Assembly (NCBI GenBank): GCA_900770875.1
Contig: CAAGLV010000178.1
Span: forward strand, 1-35,797
DNA from: Flavobacteriales bacterium
GTDB lineage: Bacteria; Bacteroidota; Bacteroidia; Flavobacteriales; Weeksellaceae
DNA length: 35,797 nucleotides
Direction: 5' to 3'
A program made the position numbers and the translations under genes. The notes beneath the pieces are model-generated. The model ran no database searches, was not told the origin of the DNA, and saw only the letters and a program-made list of their open reading frames with translations. Every line of letters starts with the position of its first letter. Position 1 is the stretch's first letter. This document shows positions 23,467 to 31,620 of this stretch, in pieces.

Positions 23467-24141
23467 ATGAAAAAAACTTATTTTTTACTATTTTTAATGT
23501 GCACATTTTTTGCTAAAGCACAAGTAGGTATTAATACAGATGTGCCTAAAACTACGCTCGAAGTAAAAAAATCGCCTACAGAAATTAATGCTGAAGGTAT
23601 TATTGCTCCTAATTTAACAAGAGCAGAAGTAATAGCAAGAGATACTAAATATGGCACAGAACAAAGTGGAGCAATGGTTTATGTAACTTCTGTTGGTACA
23701 GAAGCATTAACTACAAAAACACAGAATATTATATCATCAGGATATTATTATTTTGATGGTTTAATTTGGAGAGCATTTGCTCACAAAAACTTGTTATATC
23801 TGCCATCTTTTAATTTACCTTTAACAGCTATTGGTAATAATTTCACGTACGATTTATATACAAACGTATATAAGAGTCAATTTACAAAAGCTGGTAATAC
23901 AAAATTTGTAAGTAGTAATTCTTCTTTAGCAACTGTTCCGGGAATTTTATTGGCAAATCAAATCGATTATGTTGTTACTTCTTATGATGATACGATTATA
24001 AAAATTAATAGTATAAGTAATACAGGAGTTTTAAATTATAATGTATTAAATACAAATCCATGTGGCGTTGATTGTACTACAACTCCTTGTGTGGTAAAAC
24101 CTTGTAAGTCATTTGTTAATATTGTATTAGTTGTAAAATAG
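23467..24141 (+). CDS. Secreted cassette protein A1 (paralogue of 25795-26445)
   Basis: This 224-residue protein has a signal peptide (about 1-18, ending AKAQ) followed directly by VGINTDVPKTTLEVK. Many Bacteroidota surface proteins and phage-tail-like adhesins begin their mature chain with this VGIN..P...L.V phrase. The core has YYYFDGLIWRAF, a FDG-xx-W motif shared with such proteins. A second domain contains FTYDLYTNVYKSQF and DYVVTSYDDTIIKINSIS, and it ends SFVNIVLVVK. The second domain is shared with the gene at 25795. A four-Cys insert (C-GVD-C-TTTP-C-VVKP-C) near the C-terminus is absent from the paralogue and could form disulfides. Function unknown; it is secreted, probably cell-surface. 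It is first of three genes spaced 7 and 11 bases apart. Confidence 0.85.
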   Translation: MKKTYFLLFLMCTFFAKAQVGINTDVPKTTLEVKKSPTEINAEGIIAPNLTRAEVIARDTKYGTEQSGAMVYVTSVGTEALTTKTQNIISSGYYYFDGLIWRAFAHKNLLYLPSFNLPLTAIGNNFTYDLYTNVYKSQFTKAGNTKFVSSNSSLATVPGILLANQIDYVVTSYDDTIIKINSISNTGVLNYNVLNTNPCGVDCTTTPCVVKPCKSFVNIVLVVK

Positions 24142-24148
24142 ATAATAA

Positions 24149-25783
24149 ATGAAAAAAGTAAATATTATTATAATTTGTACTTTGATTATTTTACTATCAA
24201 ATAATTTAAAAGCACAAAAACAAAATTATAATTGGTTTTTTGGTTACAATGCTGGATTAACTTGGAAAACACCTGTAATTAAACAATTAGAGGGGCTTTT
24301 TGGAACCCCAAACGGAATTTTAACTGATTTACCAGCTAATGTTGCAGGTAGTCCAATGAGAACTTACGAAGGATGTTTTTCTATATCGGATGCAAATGGT
24401 AATTTGTTGTTTTTTTCAGATGGTACTAATGTATATGATAAAAATATGAGTCGATTATCAAGTACTCTTTTAGGTAACCCATCTTCAACTCAATCAGGTA
24501 CTATTGTATTATATCCTAACGAAGCTAATAAATATGTAGTTATATCAGTAGGTCAGTGGGATGCAGATAATTTATCTTATTCAATTATTAATGTAGACCC
24601 AGCCACGCGATTAGTTAGTTTTCAGAGTGCAGCTACAACAAATGTTCGATTTCAAGGTCGCGAAGGAAAATTGGGAGAATCGGTAACTGTGGGTCGACAT
24701 ACTAATCGTAAAGATTTATGGGTATTAGCACCAGGTAGATCTGTTATTGGAGGTTCAGGTCCGTTTTTTTTAAATGTATGGAAAATAGACGAAAATGGAC
24801 CTCAAGTAAATGTACATTCATCTTATGAAATAAATGATACTAGATTTAAAACATATGCATCAAATCCAGGAGGTTATATAAGATTTTCAAATGATTCTCA
24901 AAGTTTTGCTTGGATGAATTTTGGAAAAGGAGGTAGTACCCCAACTTCATTTTTATGTTATGGTAAATTTAATAATTTAACAGGACAAATAACCGAGGTT
25001 AAAATAAAAGAAATTATTGTACCAAGTTCTTTTGGATATGGAGTTGAATTTACAAATGATGGAAAATATTTGTACCTTACATTTGCGCCAGATAACATTA
25101 ATGGAAATTTAGCATCTGCTTTATTTGTTTACGATTTTCAACAATTATTAGCTGCTTCAGATCCTGCAACAGTTAATCCAATAAAACAAATAGTTACTCC
25201 TGTTTCTGCAGTGCAAAATGCTGGGAATAATCACTTTGGCTCAATTCAGTCTGGTCCAGATGGCAGAATGTATGTGTCAAAATTACAAGGAACAGTCTCA
25301 AATTCAATTTATGTAATTGATAATCCAAAAGATCCTGAAAATTTACGCATATATAAATTACCTTTTACAATGACTGGTCAAGTTGCTTATTGGGGATTGC
25401 CAAATTTTGCTGTTCCGTGGTATACTACAAATATCGAATTACCAACTCCTCCAAATGGTATTTGTGCTGGTAGCGAAGTCCCTATTGATATTTATATTGT
25501 TGATGGTGAGGGTTTTGATAAGATTTCGAAAATTTCGATAGATTTTGGAGATGGTACCGATCCAATATTTTATTCTCCTGTAATTGCAGGTATACACAGA
25601 GAAAATCATACTTATAAAGAGCCAGGAATTTATTCTGTTACAATTACATCATATGCGGAAGGAATCGACGAAAATAATAATACAGTTGATATAGAAACAA
25701 CTAGCGTATCTAAAACTTTAATTTTAAATACGTGTGGTATTAAAGTAAATCCATTTATAAGAGGAGATCTCTCAACTAATTAA
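24149..25783 (+). CDS. Secreted beta-propeller and PKD-domain protein
   Basis: This 544-residue protein has a signal peptide (about 1-22, ending LKAQ). It opens NYNWFFGYNAGLTW and continues with EGCFSISDANGNLLFFSDG, NPSSTQSGTIVLYP and KYVVISVGQWD. This is the typical start of Bacteroidota propeller proteins, usually found in front of PKD repeats and a gliding-motility or T9SS C-terminal domain. Propeller-like repeats run to about residue 425. One PKD domain (about 450-530) has the signature IDFGDGTDPIF and HTYKEPGIYSVTITS. The chain stops soon after, at LILNTCGIKVNP, without a sorting domain, so T9SS export of this protein is not supported. It is flanked by two paralogous small secreted proteins in one operon. 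It probably binds a surface ligand or polymer; no enzyme motif is seen. Confidence 0.85.
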   Translation: MKKVNIIIICTLIILLSNNLKAQKQNYNWFFGYNAGLTWKTPVIKQLEGLFGTPNGILTDLPANVAGSPMRTYEGCFSISDANGNLLFFSDGTNVYDKNMSRLSSTLLGNPSSTQSGTIVLYPNEANKYVVISVGQWDADNLSYSIINVDPATRLVSFQSAATTNVRFQGREGKLGESVTVGRHTNRKDLWVLAPGRSVIGGSGPFFLNVWKIDENGPQVNVHSSYEINDTRFKTYASNPGGYIRFSNDSQSFAWMNFGKGGSTPTSFLCYGKFNNLTGQITEVKIKEIIVPSSFGYGVEFTNDGKYLYLTFAPDNINGNLASALFVYDFQQLLAASDPATVNPIKQIVTPVSAVQNAGNNHFGSIQSGPDGRMYVSKLQGTVSNSIYVIDNPKDPENLRIYKLPFTMTGQVAYWGLPNFAVPWYTTNIELPTPPNGICAGSEVPIDIYIVDGEGFDKISKISIDFGDGTDPIFYSPVIAGIHRENHTYKEPGIYSVTITSYAEGIDENNNTVDIETTSVSKTLILNTCGIKVNPFIRGDLSTN

Positions 25784-25794
25784 TTTTAATTAAG

Positions 25795-26445
25795 ATGAAA
25801 AAATATATATTAATTTTATTTTACTTTTCTTTATGGATGGTAAATGCACAGGTTGGGATAAATTTAGGCACAGAATCACCAAAAGCAACTTTACATTTAG
25901 GTAAATCAAACGATATAAATGCTGTTGCTGCCGGATTACAATTGCCAAAATTTAAATTGTCCGAGATTAATGCAAATTCAGCTTTATATACAACCGATTT
26001 ATCTAGTTTATTAATTTATATTAACGATATTGATGATACACCAAGCGGAAAAACAGCAAAAGTAACAGAAGTTGGATTCTATTTTTTTGACGGCAGTATT
26101 TGGAGAGGATTCTACGATGATAAATATTTTCATTTACCTTATTTTGTAGAAAATGCACAAAGTGTAGGAACCGGCTTTACATTAGATATATACAATGATA
26201 TTTATTTAAAACAATTTGTAAAAAATAATCCTACAAATCAATTCTTATCTAACAACACATTGTTAAATCAAATTACAAAAAGAATATATAATAAAAACGA
26301 GTTAGATTATATTGTTACTTATTATGATGATAAAGTTATGCGAGTAAATAGTATTTCGCCAGATGGAATAATGAATTACGATATTTTAGATTTAAAATTT
26401 ACAATCGATTCGTTTATTAATATTATACTCGTTGTTAAAGATTAA
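25795..26445 (+). CDS. Secreted cassette protein A2 (paralogue of 23467-24141)
   Basis: This 216-residue protein has a signal peptide (about 1-18, ending VNAQ), then VGINLGTESPKATLHLG. It shares the layout of the first cassette gene: GFYFFDGSIWRGF, FTLDIYNDIYLKQF, DYIVTYYDDKVMRVNSIS, and the terminal SFINIILVVKD. The shared second half looks about half identical by eye, while the first halves diverge more. The Cys insert of the first protein is missing. It is last in the operon, 11 bases after the PKD gene and before a long hairpin terminator. Two related proteins bracketing a propeller/PKD protein suggest a complex or a surface appendage with two similar subunits; this is inference. Confidence 0.85.
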   Translation: MKKYILILFYFSLWMVNAQVGINLGTESPKATLHLGKSNDINAVAAGLQLPKFKLSEINANSALYTTDLSSLLIYINDIDDTPSGKTAKVTEVGFYFFDGSIWRGFYDDKYFHLPYFVENAQSVGTGFTLDIYNDIYLKQFVKNNPTNQFLSNNTLLNQITKRIYNKNELDYIVTYYDDKVMRVNSISPDGIMNYDILDLKFTIDSFINIILVVKD

Positions 26446-26488
26446 AAAGAATATTAAAGCTCATTTTTTTTGTATTATTAAATTGATT

Positions 26489-26536
26489 AACGTCTTACTA
26501 AAAACCAATATTAGCTTTTAGCAAGACGTTTTTATT
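26489..26536 (+). terminator. Long hairpin terminator of the secreted cassette
   Basis: AACGTCTT (26489-26496) with AAGACGTT (26523-26530), and CTAAAA (26498-26503) with TTTTAG (26516-26521), form a 15-position stem with one A-C mismatch and a 12-base loop. TTTATTTT follows. Confidence 0.8.
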
Positions 26537-26551
26537 TTGTGTAAATCAATA

Positions 26552-27070
26552 TTATTTAGGTAAGATAATCCTTTTCGAAATAAAATCGATGTGCTGCTGA
26601 TTTAAACTAAAAGTATCTTTTGCACCAAAATTAATCATCTTATAAATAAAATTTTTGGTTGCATAAACATTAAGCTGTAGCAAAATGGTAACATCTAAAT
26701 CGGGATTATAATAGCTAATTAATTTACAAATAGTTTCTTTTCCGTTTTTGGTTTTATATGTTTTCGAAGCTAAGATTTTATAATTTTCGTAATCACTAAA
26801 ATCGTTTAAAGCTAATTCGGCATACGAATTTAAATTGGTATTGATTTCGGCTAATTTAAGCTCATCGATATTCTCAAAAATAAGATAACCATAAATCTCT
26901 AATTCGTTATGTTCCCATTGTACCGAAGCTAAATGATTATTCCCAATTGTACGTTTGTAATCTTGTGGGAGTTGAATAGAAAAACTTTCGGCACCAATTA
27001 AATTAGTTTGCGATAAAACCATTGGTTGCGATAATAAATAAACGAGTAAGAAAGCAAAAATTTTTTTCAT
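26552..27070 (-). CDS. Secreted protein of unknown function
   Basis: This 172-residue protein has a signal peptide (about 1-20, MKKIFAFLLVYLLSQPMVLSQ). The mature chain begins with ESFSIQLPQDYKRTIG, then beta strands (ASVQWEHNELEIYGYLIFE), a helix-rich middle (LNSYAELALNDFSDYENY) and paired strands at the end. Only one cysteine is present and there is no lipobox. The layout resembles small periplasmic proteins of the general PsbP/YfiR-like size class, but I recognise no family. It converges with the secreted cassette and has its own -7 element at 27088-27095, embedded in the preceding gene's terminator tail. Confidence 0.78.
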   Translation of the reverse strand: MKKIFAFLLVYLLSQPMVLSQTNLIGAESFSIQLPQDYKRTIGNNHLASVQWEHNELEIYGYLIFENIDELKLAEINTNLNSYAELALNDFSDYENYKILASKTYKTKNGKETICKLISYYNPDLDVTILLQLNVYATKNFIYKMINFGAKDTFSLNQQHIDFISKRIILPK

Positions 27071-27087
27071 GTGATTTTTAAGTGCAA

Positions 27088-27095
27088 CAAAAATA
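27088..27095 (-). promoter_or_regulatory. -7 element of the 172-residue secreted protein gene
   Basis: The reverse strand reads TATTTTTG, a perfect TAnnTTTG, 17 bases before the ATG at 27070. Its first base shares the run that forms the U tract of the upstream terminator. Confidence 0.6.
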
Positions 27096-27121
27096 AAAAA
27101 AGCACCTTTACAAAAGGTGCT
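27095..27121 (-). terminator. Terminator of the MBL-rhodanese gene
   Basis: AGCACCTTT (27101-27109) and AAAGGTGCT (27113-27121) pair perfectly with a tight 3-base loop (or an 8-bp stem with 5 bases). A run of A on the forward strand (27095-27100) gives the reverse-strand U tract. Confidence 0.88.
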
Positions 27122-27145
27122 TTTTTATCTTATTGTAAATATAAT

Positions 27146-28573
27146 TTATGAACAACTTTTTGTTGAGCAAGACGAATTTCCTTCAACTAATTTAACGCCT
27201 TCAACCTCTTTAATTTTACCAAAACCACCAGCTACATCAATTAAATTTTCGTAACCGCGTGCGCGTAAAATCGACGTAAAAATCATCGAGCGATATCCAC
27301 CAGCACAATGTACTAAATACGTTTCTTCGGGATCGATTAATTTCATCGATTCGTTGATAAAATCAAGAGGAGCAGAAATAGCACCTTCTACATGTCCGTT
27401 ATTAAATTCACCTGGCTTACGAACATCTAAAATCTTTAATTCGGTTTCGTCAACCAATTCTACAAATTCTTCTGGAGAAACAGACACAATTTCTTCGTGG
27501 TCTTTTTTCGCTTCAACCCAAGCTTCAAAACCACCTGCTAAATAACCAATTGTATTATCGTAACCAACGCGTGCTAAACGTGTAATCGCTTCTTGTTCTG
27601 CACCAGCCTCAGCTACAATTAAAATAGGTTGTTTTATATCAGTAATTAATGTACCAACCCAAGGAGCAAATTGTCCTTTGATTCCGATATTTATCGAACC
27701 GGGAACAAATCCTGCAGCAAATGTTTGAGGATCGCGAACGTCTAAAATTAACGCATCACTTTCTTCAGCTACTTGCACAAATTCGTCTGGCGATAAGGCG
27801 CGAGAACCTCTTTCTTTAATTACCTCTAAAGATTCGTATCCACCTTTGTTTAATAAAACATTTTCTGGGAAATAGAATGGAGGCGGCATTAATCCCGATG
27901 TTAATTCGGCAATAAATTCTTCTTTTGTTAAGTTAGGATTTAAAGCGTAATTTACTTCTTTTTGGTGTCCTAAAGTATCAAAAGTTTCTTTACTCATATT
28001 TTTGCCACAAGCCGAACCAGCTCCGTGTGCAGGATATACAATTACATCGTTAGCTAAAGGCATAATTTTTTCGCGTAACGAATCGTATAAATATCCAGCT
28101 AATATTTCTTGTGTTAAGTCCGAGTTTAGTTTTTGTGCTAAATCGGGTCTACCAACATCGCCAATAAATAAGGTATCGCCAGTAAAAATCATTTTATCTA
28201 CACCATTTTCGTCTTTTAAAAGATAAGTTGTAGATTCCATTGTATGTCCTGGCGTATGTAATGCAGTAATTGTAATATTACCTAGTTTAAAAACCTCGCC
28301 ATCTGTTGCAATATGTGCATCAAACGCTGGTTGTGCAGTAGGACCATAAATAATAGTTGCTCCAGTTTTTTGGGCTAAGTCTAGATGTCCTGAAACGAAA
28401 TCTGCATGAAAATGTGTTTCAAAAATGTATTTAATTTTTGCGTTGTTTTTTTCTGCTTGATCGATATACGATTGCGTTTCTCTTAAAGGATCGATAATGG
28501 CAACTTCTCCGTTACTTTCGATATAATATGCTCCTTGAGCTAGGCAACCTGTATATATTTGTTCGACTTTCAT
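27146..28573 (-). CDS. Persulfide dioxygenase-like MBL hydrolase fused to two rhodanese domains
   Basis: This 475-residue cytoplasmic protein begins with an ETHE1-type metallo-beta-lactamase domain (1-240). Its metal motif is H54-F-H56-A-D58...H63, followed by HTPGHTMES, GDTLFIGDVGRPDL and PAHGAGSACG, all typical of sulfur dioxygenases using one iron. The first rhodanese domain (about 260-360) has EAGAEQEA where the active-site loop should be, with no cysteine, so it is probably inactive. The second (about 372-465) keeps the catalytic Cys in VHCAGGYRS (near residue 424). The last residues form a small Cys cluster (CSTKSCS). It likely oxidises glutathione- or low-molecular-weight persulfide to sulfite and moves sulfane sulfur. 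It lies next to a TauE-type exporter and a TPMT-type methyltransferase. Confidence 0.9.
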   Translation of the reverse strand: MKVEQIYTGCLAQGAYYIESNGEVAIIDPLRETQSYIDQAEKNNAKIKYIFETHFHADFVSGHLDLAQKTGATIIYGPTAQPAFDAHIATDGEVFKLGNITITALHTPGHTMESTTYLLKDENGVDKMIFTGDTLFIGDVGRPDLAQKLNSDLTQEILAGYLYDSLREKIMPLANDVIVYPAHGAGSACGKNMSKETFDTLGHQKEVNYALNPNLTKEEFIAELTSGLMPPPFYFPENVLLNKGGYESLEVIKERGSRALSPDEFVQVAEESDALILDVRDPQTFAAGFVPGSINIGIKGQFAPWVGTLITDIKQPILIVAEAGAEQEAITRLARVGYDNTIGYLAGGFEAWVEAKKDHEEIVSVSPEEFVELVDETELKILDVRKPGEFNNGHVEGAISAPLDFINESMKLIDPEETYLVHCAGGYRSMIFTSILRARGYENLIDVAGGFGKIKEVEGVKLVEGNSSCSTKSCS

Positions 28574-28593
28574 CTTCTAAGTTTTTTACGTTA

Positions 28594-28626
28594 CAAAATT
28601 ACGAATTAATCGGTTCTGAAAAGCAA
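28594..28626 (-). promoter_or_regulatory. Promoter of the MBL-rhodanese gene
   Basis: The reverse strand has TTG (28624-28626) and TAATTTTG (28594-28601, perfect TAnnTTTG) separated by 22 bases, about 20 bases before the ATG. This shows the gene can be transcribed independently of the TauE-methyltransferase pair upstream. Confidence 0.65.
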
Positions 28627-28678
28627 TGCTGCTTCTATATGTGTTAATTTTTATTAATTAAATTTAAATTAGATCTAT

Positions 28679-29260
28679 CTATTTAGGATTGAATTGAATA
28701 AAAAATTCTGAATTTAATCGGGGTTTAATCGAGTTATACGCTGTTTCTAATCGTTTGATGTTAAATTTTGATTGAAACAGTTTTTTATATTCATTTTTAG
28801 ATCCGCCAAATGGAGGAAATGGATTGTTAAAATCTACCGAAAATAGTAAGCCAACTAATTTACCTTTTGGATAAAGTAATTGATGCATTTTTTCGACATA
28901 ATTTGGTCTAAGATTAGGATTTAAAGCACAAAAAAATGTTTGCTCTAAAATTAAATCGTAGGTATCGTTTAGGTTAAAAAAATCTTCATTTATGATTTTG
29001 ATTTCGGGATGATTTTTAAATTTATCTTGCAAATTTTTTACTAAAACTTCTGCTATATCAATTAAGGTGATATTCGTAAAACCTTTAGCAAGAAGATATT
29101 CAGCTTCGTAAGCGTTACCGCACCCCGGAATTAAAATTTTAATATTTTTATCTTCTAATTGGTCGATGTATTCTTTTAAAGGTGTTGATGGACTTTTTAA
29201 ATCCCAACCTGTTTGATTGTTAATGTAACGATTGTTCCAAAAATCTGCATTAAATTCCAT
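28679..29260 (-). CDS. Class I SAM-dependent methyltransferase, TPMT family
   Basis: This 193-residue cytoplasmic enzyme begins FWNNRYINNQTGWDL, the W..R....TGWD opening of the thiopurine/thiol methyltransferase (TPMT) family. The SAM-binding loop is ILIPGCGNAYEAEYL. An acidic residue (LIDIAE) follows the second strand. LEQTFFCALNP, a family hallmark, and PFPPFGG come after. Bacterial members methylate thiols, sulfide, halides or chalcogens; purine drugs are not natural substrates. Its start lies 2 bases after the stop of the TauE/SafE gene, so the two are translationally linked. Next to a persulfide dioxygenase, a role in methylating sulfide or other small thiols is plausible, but the substrate is not proven. 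Confidence 0.86.
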   Translation of the reverse strand: MEFNADFWNNRYINNQTGWDLKSPSTPLKEYIDQLEDKNIKILIPGCGNAYEAEYLLAKGFTNITLIDIAEVLVKNLQDKFKNHPEIKIINEDFFNLNDTYDLILEQTFFCALNPNLRPNYVEKMHQLLYPKGKLVGLLFSVDFNNPFPPFGGSKNEYKKLFQSKFNIKRLETAYNSIKPRLNSEFFIQFNPK

Positions 29261-29262
29261 AA

Positions 29263-30066
29263 TTATCCAATGATAAATTCTTCAATAAATATAAAAAGTG
29301 CCATAGCGATGATAAAATAGGCGAAAATTTTCTTTAGTAATTTTACGGGTAGTAATTGGTTAAGATAGGTTCCTACGATAATACCTGCAATGGCAATGGC
29401 GACAAAAATACCAAGAAACGGCCAATTGATATTTATTTGTGTTGCATCGCCCAAAAAGAAACCGGTTAACGAATTAAATGCAATTATAATTAACGATGTT
29501 CCTGCTGCTTTTTTCATGTCTAATTGTGCAATTACCATTAAGGCAGGTACAATTAAAAAACCACCACCAGCGCCAACTAATCCGGTTAATCCACCAATAA
29601 ATAAACCTTCGGAAAGGATTAATGGATTAAATTTTGTTGAATTGCTTTTTCGATTTCGTTCCTTTTTTTCAACTAACATAGAGTAGGCTGCTAATAGCAT
29701 TAAAGCGGCAAATAAACCAAACATTCCCATTCGTCTTGTAAATTCGAAAGTTCCGATGTTAAAAAGAATTTCGGGTAAATTGGGAACTACAAATTTGCGA
29801 ACGGTTGTAATGCCAATTACGGCCGGAATTCCAAATATTAAAGCGGCCTTCCAATTAACAACTTTGTTTATGGTTTGTTTTAAACCACCAATCAGTCCGG
29901 TAGATCCTACAATGAATAAGGAATATGCTGTGGCTATTTTTTCGTCGAAATGGAAAATATAGGCTAAAATCGGAACCGCTAAAATCGATCCGCCTCCACC
30001 TAAAATCCCCATTATTAATCCAATAAAAAATGCGCCTATATATCCAAAAATCTCAATCCAATGCAT
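29263..30066 (-). CDS. TauE/SafE family sulfite/anion exporter
   Basis: This 267-residue inner-membrane protein has about eight hydrophobic helices in two repeats. It has the family phrase GLIMGILGGGGSILAVPIL near the N-terminus and its second-half counterpart GLTGLVGAGGGFLIVPAL. These glycine-rich turns mark each repeat of TauE/SafE transporters, which move sulfite, sulfoacetate or related organosulfur anions. It is first in a two-gene operon with the TPMT-type methyltransferase. Downstream lies a persulfide dioxygenase whose product would be sulfite, so sulfite export is the natural reading of the context. A perfect -7 element precedes it. Confidence 0.9.
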   Translation of the reverse strand: MHWIEIFGYIGAFFIGLIMGILGGGGSILAVPILAYIFHFDEKIATAYSLFIVGSTGLIGGLKQTINKVVNWKAALIFGIPAVIGITTVRKFVVPNLPEILFNIGTFEFTRRMGMFGLFAALMLLAAYSMLVEKKERNRKSNSTKFNPLILSEGLFIGGLTGLVGAGGGFLIVPALMVIAQLDMKKAAGTSLIIIAFNSLTGFFLGDATQININWPFLGIFVAIAIAGIIVGTYLNQLLPVKLLKKIFAYFIIAMALFIFIEEFIIG

Positions 30067-30081
30067 CAGAATTGCTTTTTA

Positions 30082-30089
30082 CAAAACTA
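30082..30089 (-). promoter_or_regulatory. -7 element of the TauE-methyltransferase operon
   Basis: The reverse strand reads TAGTTTTG, a perfect TAnnTTTG, 15 bases before the ATG at 30066. Confidence 0.6.
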
Positions 30090-30280
30090 TAATCAACTTT
30101 CTTAAAAATGAATTGAATTATTAATAATTTTTAACGTATTTTATTGATAATTAAGTCGATTAGTATGATAGAATTTGTATGTAATTATAATTGTTTACAA
30201 AAAAATAAATTATAGTGTAACAATTAGGATTTTTTTGCGTCTTATTTGTAATATAGCACTATAAAACATAAATCAAACGA

Positions 30281-31603
30281 ATGAAAAAATTACTATTGTC
30301 TTTAATGTTTGCCGGAGGACTGGTTTTTGGACAAAAAATTGAATTTGAAGAATATACTTTACCGAACGGATTGCATGTTATTTTACATCAAGATAATTCG
30401 GCTCCAGTTGTTACAACAGGAGTAATGTATCATGTTGGATCGAAGGACGAACAGCCAGGTAAAACAGGTTTTGCTCACTTTTTTGAACATTTATTATTCG
30501 AAGGTACACAGAATATTAACAGAGGAGAATGGTTTAAGATTGTATCTTCTCATGGAGGATCTAACAACGCCAATACAACAACAGACAGAACATATTATTA
30601 CGAAACATTTCCATCAAATAATTTAGAGTTAGGTTTATGGATGGAATCGGATCGTTTATATCAACCAATCATTAACCAAATTGGTGTAGATACACAAAAG
30701 GAAGTTGTTAAGGAAGAAAAACGTTCGCGTTTAGATAATCAACCTTATGGTAAATTTTCGTACGGAGAAGCTGTAAATCCTCATGTATTTAAAAATCATC
30801 CATACAAATGGTCGGTGATCGGTTCATTCGAAGATTTAAGTAGTGCATCTTTAGAAGATTTTAAACATTTTAGCCAAACGTATTATGTACCAAACAATGC
30901 TGTTTTAGTAATTGCTGGTGATTTTAAGAAAGACGAAGCTAAAAAATTAGTAGATAAATATTTTGCTAAAATTCCAAGAGGTAAAGATGTGGTAAAATCG
31001 TTACCAAAAGAGGCCGAACAAACAAAAGAAGTTCGTGCAACAGAATACGATGCAAATATCCAAATTCCGTTATTGGCAATTAACTATCGTACACCAGGAA
31101 ACGGAACAAAAGATGCTTACGCATTAGATATGTTATCTAATTATTTATCGGGCGGAAAAAGTTCGGTTTTATATAAAAAATACGTAGACGATAAAAAAGA
31201 AGCTTTACAAATTTTTGCTTTTAACCGCGGAATGGAAGATTACGGAATTTATACAATCGGAATTTTACCACAAGGCGATACTTCGTTTGAATATTTAGAA
31301 AACGAAATTGCAAAAGATATTAAAGCTGTACAAACCGATTTAATTTCGGAAGAAGATTATCAAAAAATATTAAACGGAATCGAAAATGATTTTGTATCAT
31401 CTAAATCAGGCGTTCAGAATTTAGCACATGCTTTAGCAGATGCTTATATGTTAGGAAAAAATACAAATTTAGTTAACGAAGAATTAGATATTTACAGATC
31501 TATTACGCGCGAAGATATTCGTAACGCAGCTAAAAAATATTTAAATCCAAACCAACGAATCATTATTAACTACTTGCCAGAATCTGCAAAAGAGGCAAAA
31601 TAA
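30281..31603 (+). CDS. M16 family zinc metallopeptidase (active subunit)
   Basis: This 440-residue protein has a signal peptide (about 1-17, ending VFGQ). The inverted zinc motif H66-F-F-E69-H70 lies in GFAHFFEHLLFEGT, with a downstream acidic segment (KEVVKEEKRSR, near 140) giving the third ligand. The C-terminal half has the M16 inactive-domain fold. It lacks the R.....Y substrate-binding pair expected there: GKSSVLYKKYVDDKKEALQ stands in its place. It forms an operon (17-base gap) with a second M16 protein that has the opposite set of features. They should form an M16B-type heterodimer in the periplasm, degrading short peptides. The long leader region upstream lacks a perfect -7 element. 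Confidence 0.92.
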   Translation: MKKLLLSLMFAGGLVFGQKIEFEEYTLPNGLHVILHQDNSAPVVTTGVMYHVGSKDEQPGKTGFAHFFEHLLFEGTQNINRGEWFKIVSSHGGSNNANTTTDRTYYYETFPSNNLELGLWMESDRLYQPIINQIGVDTQKEVVKEEKRSRLDNQPYGKFSYGEAVNPHVFKNHPYKWSVIGSFEDLSSASLEDFKHFSQTYYVPNNAVLVIAGDFKKDEAKKLVDKYFAKIPRGKDVVKSLPKEAEQTKEVRATEYDANIQIPLLAINYRTPGNGTKDAYALDMLSNYLSGGKSSVLYKKYVDDKKEALQIFAFNRGMEDYGIYTIGILPQGDTSFEYLENEIAKDIKAVQTDLISEEDYQKILNGIENDFVSSKSGVQNLAHALADAYMLGKNTNLVNEELDIYRSITREDIRNAAKKYLNPNQRIIINYLPESAKEAK

Positions 31604-31620
31604 TTAAACTGAATTAGATT

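Noticed and set aside
24149..25783. T9SS-exported gliding-motility protein
   Set aside because: The N-terminal propeller and PKD fit that class, but no C-terminal sorting domain is present after the PKD domain.
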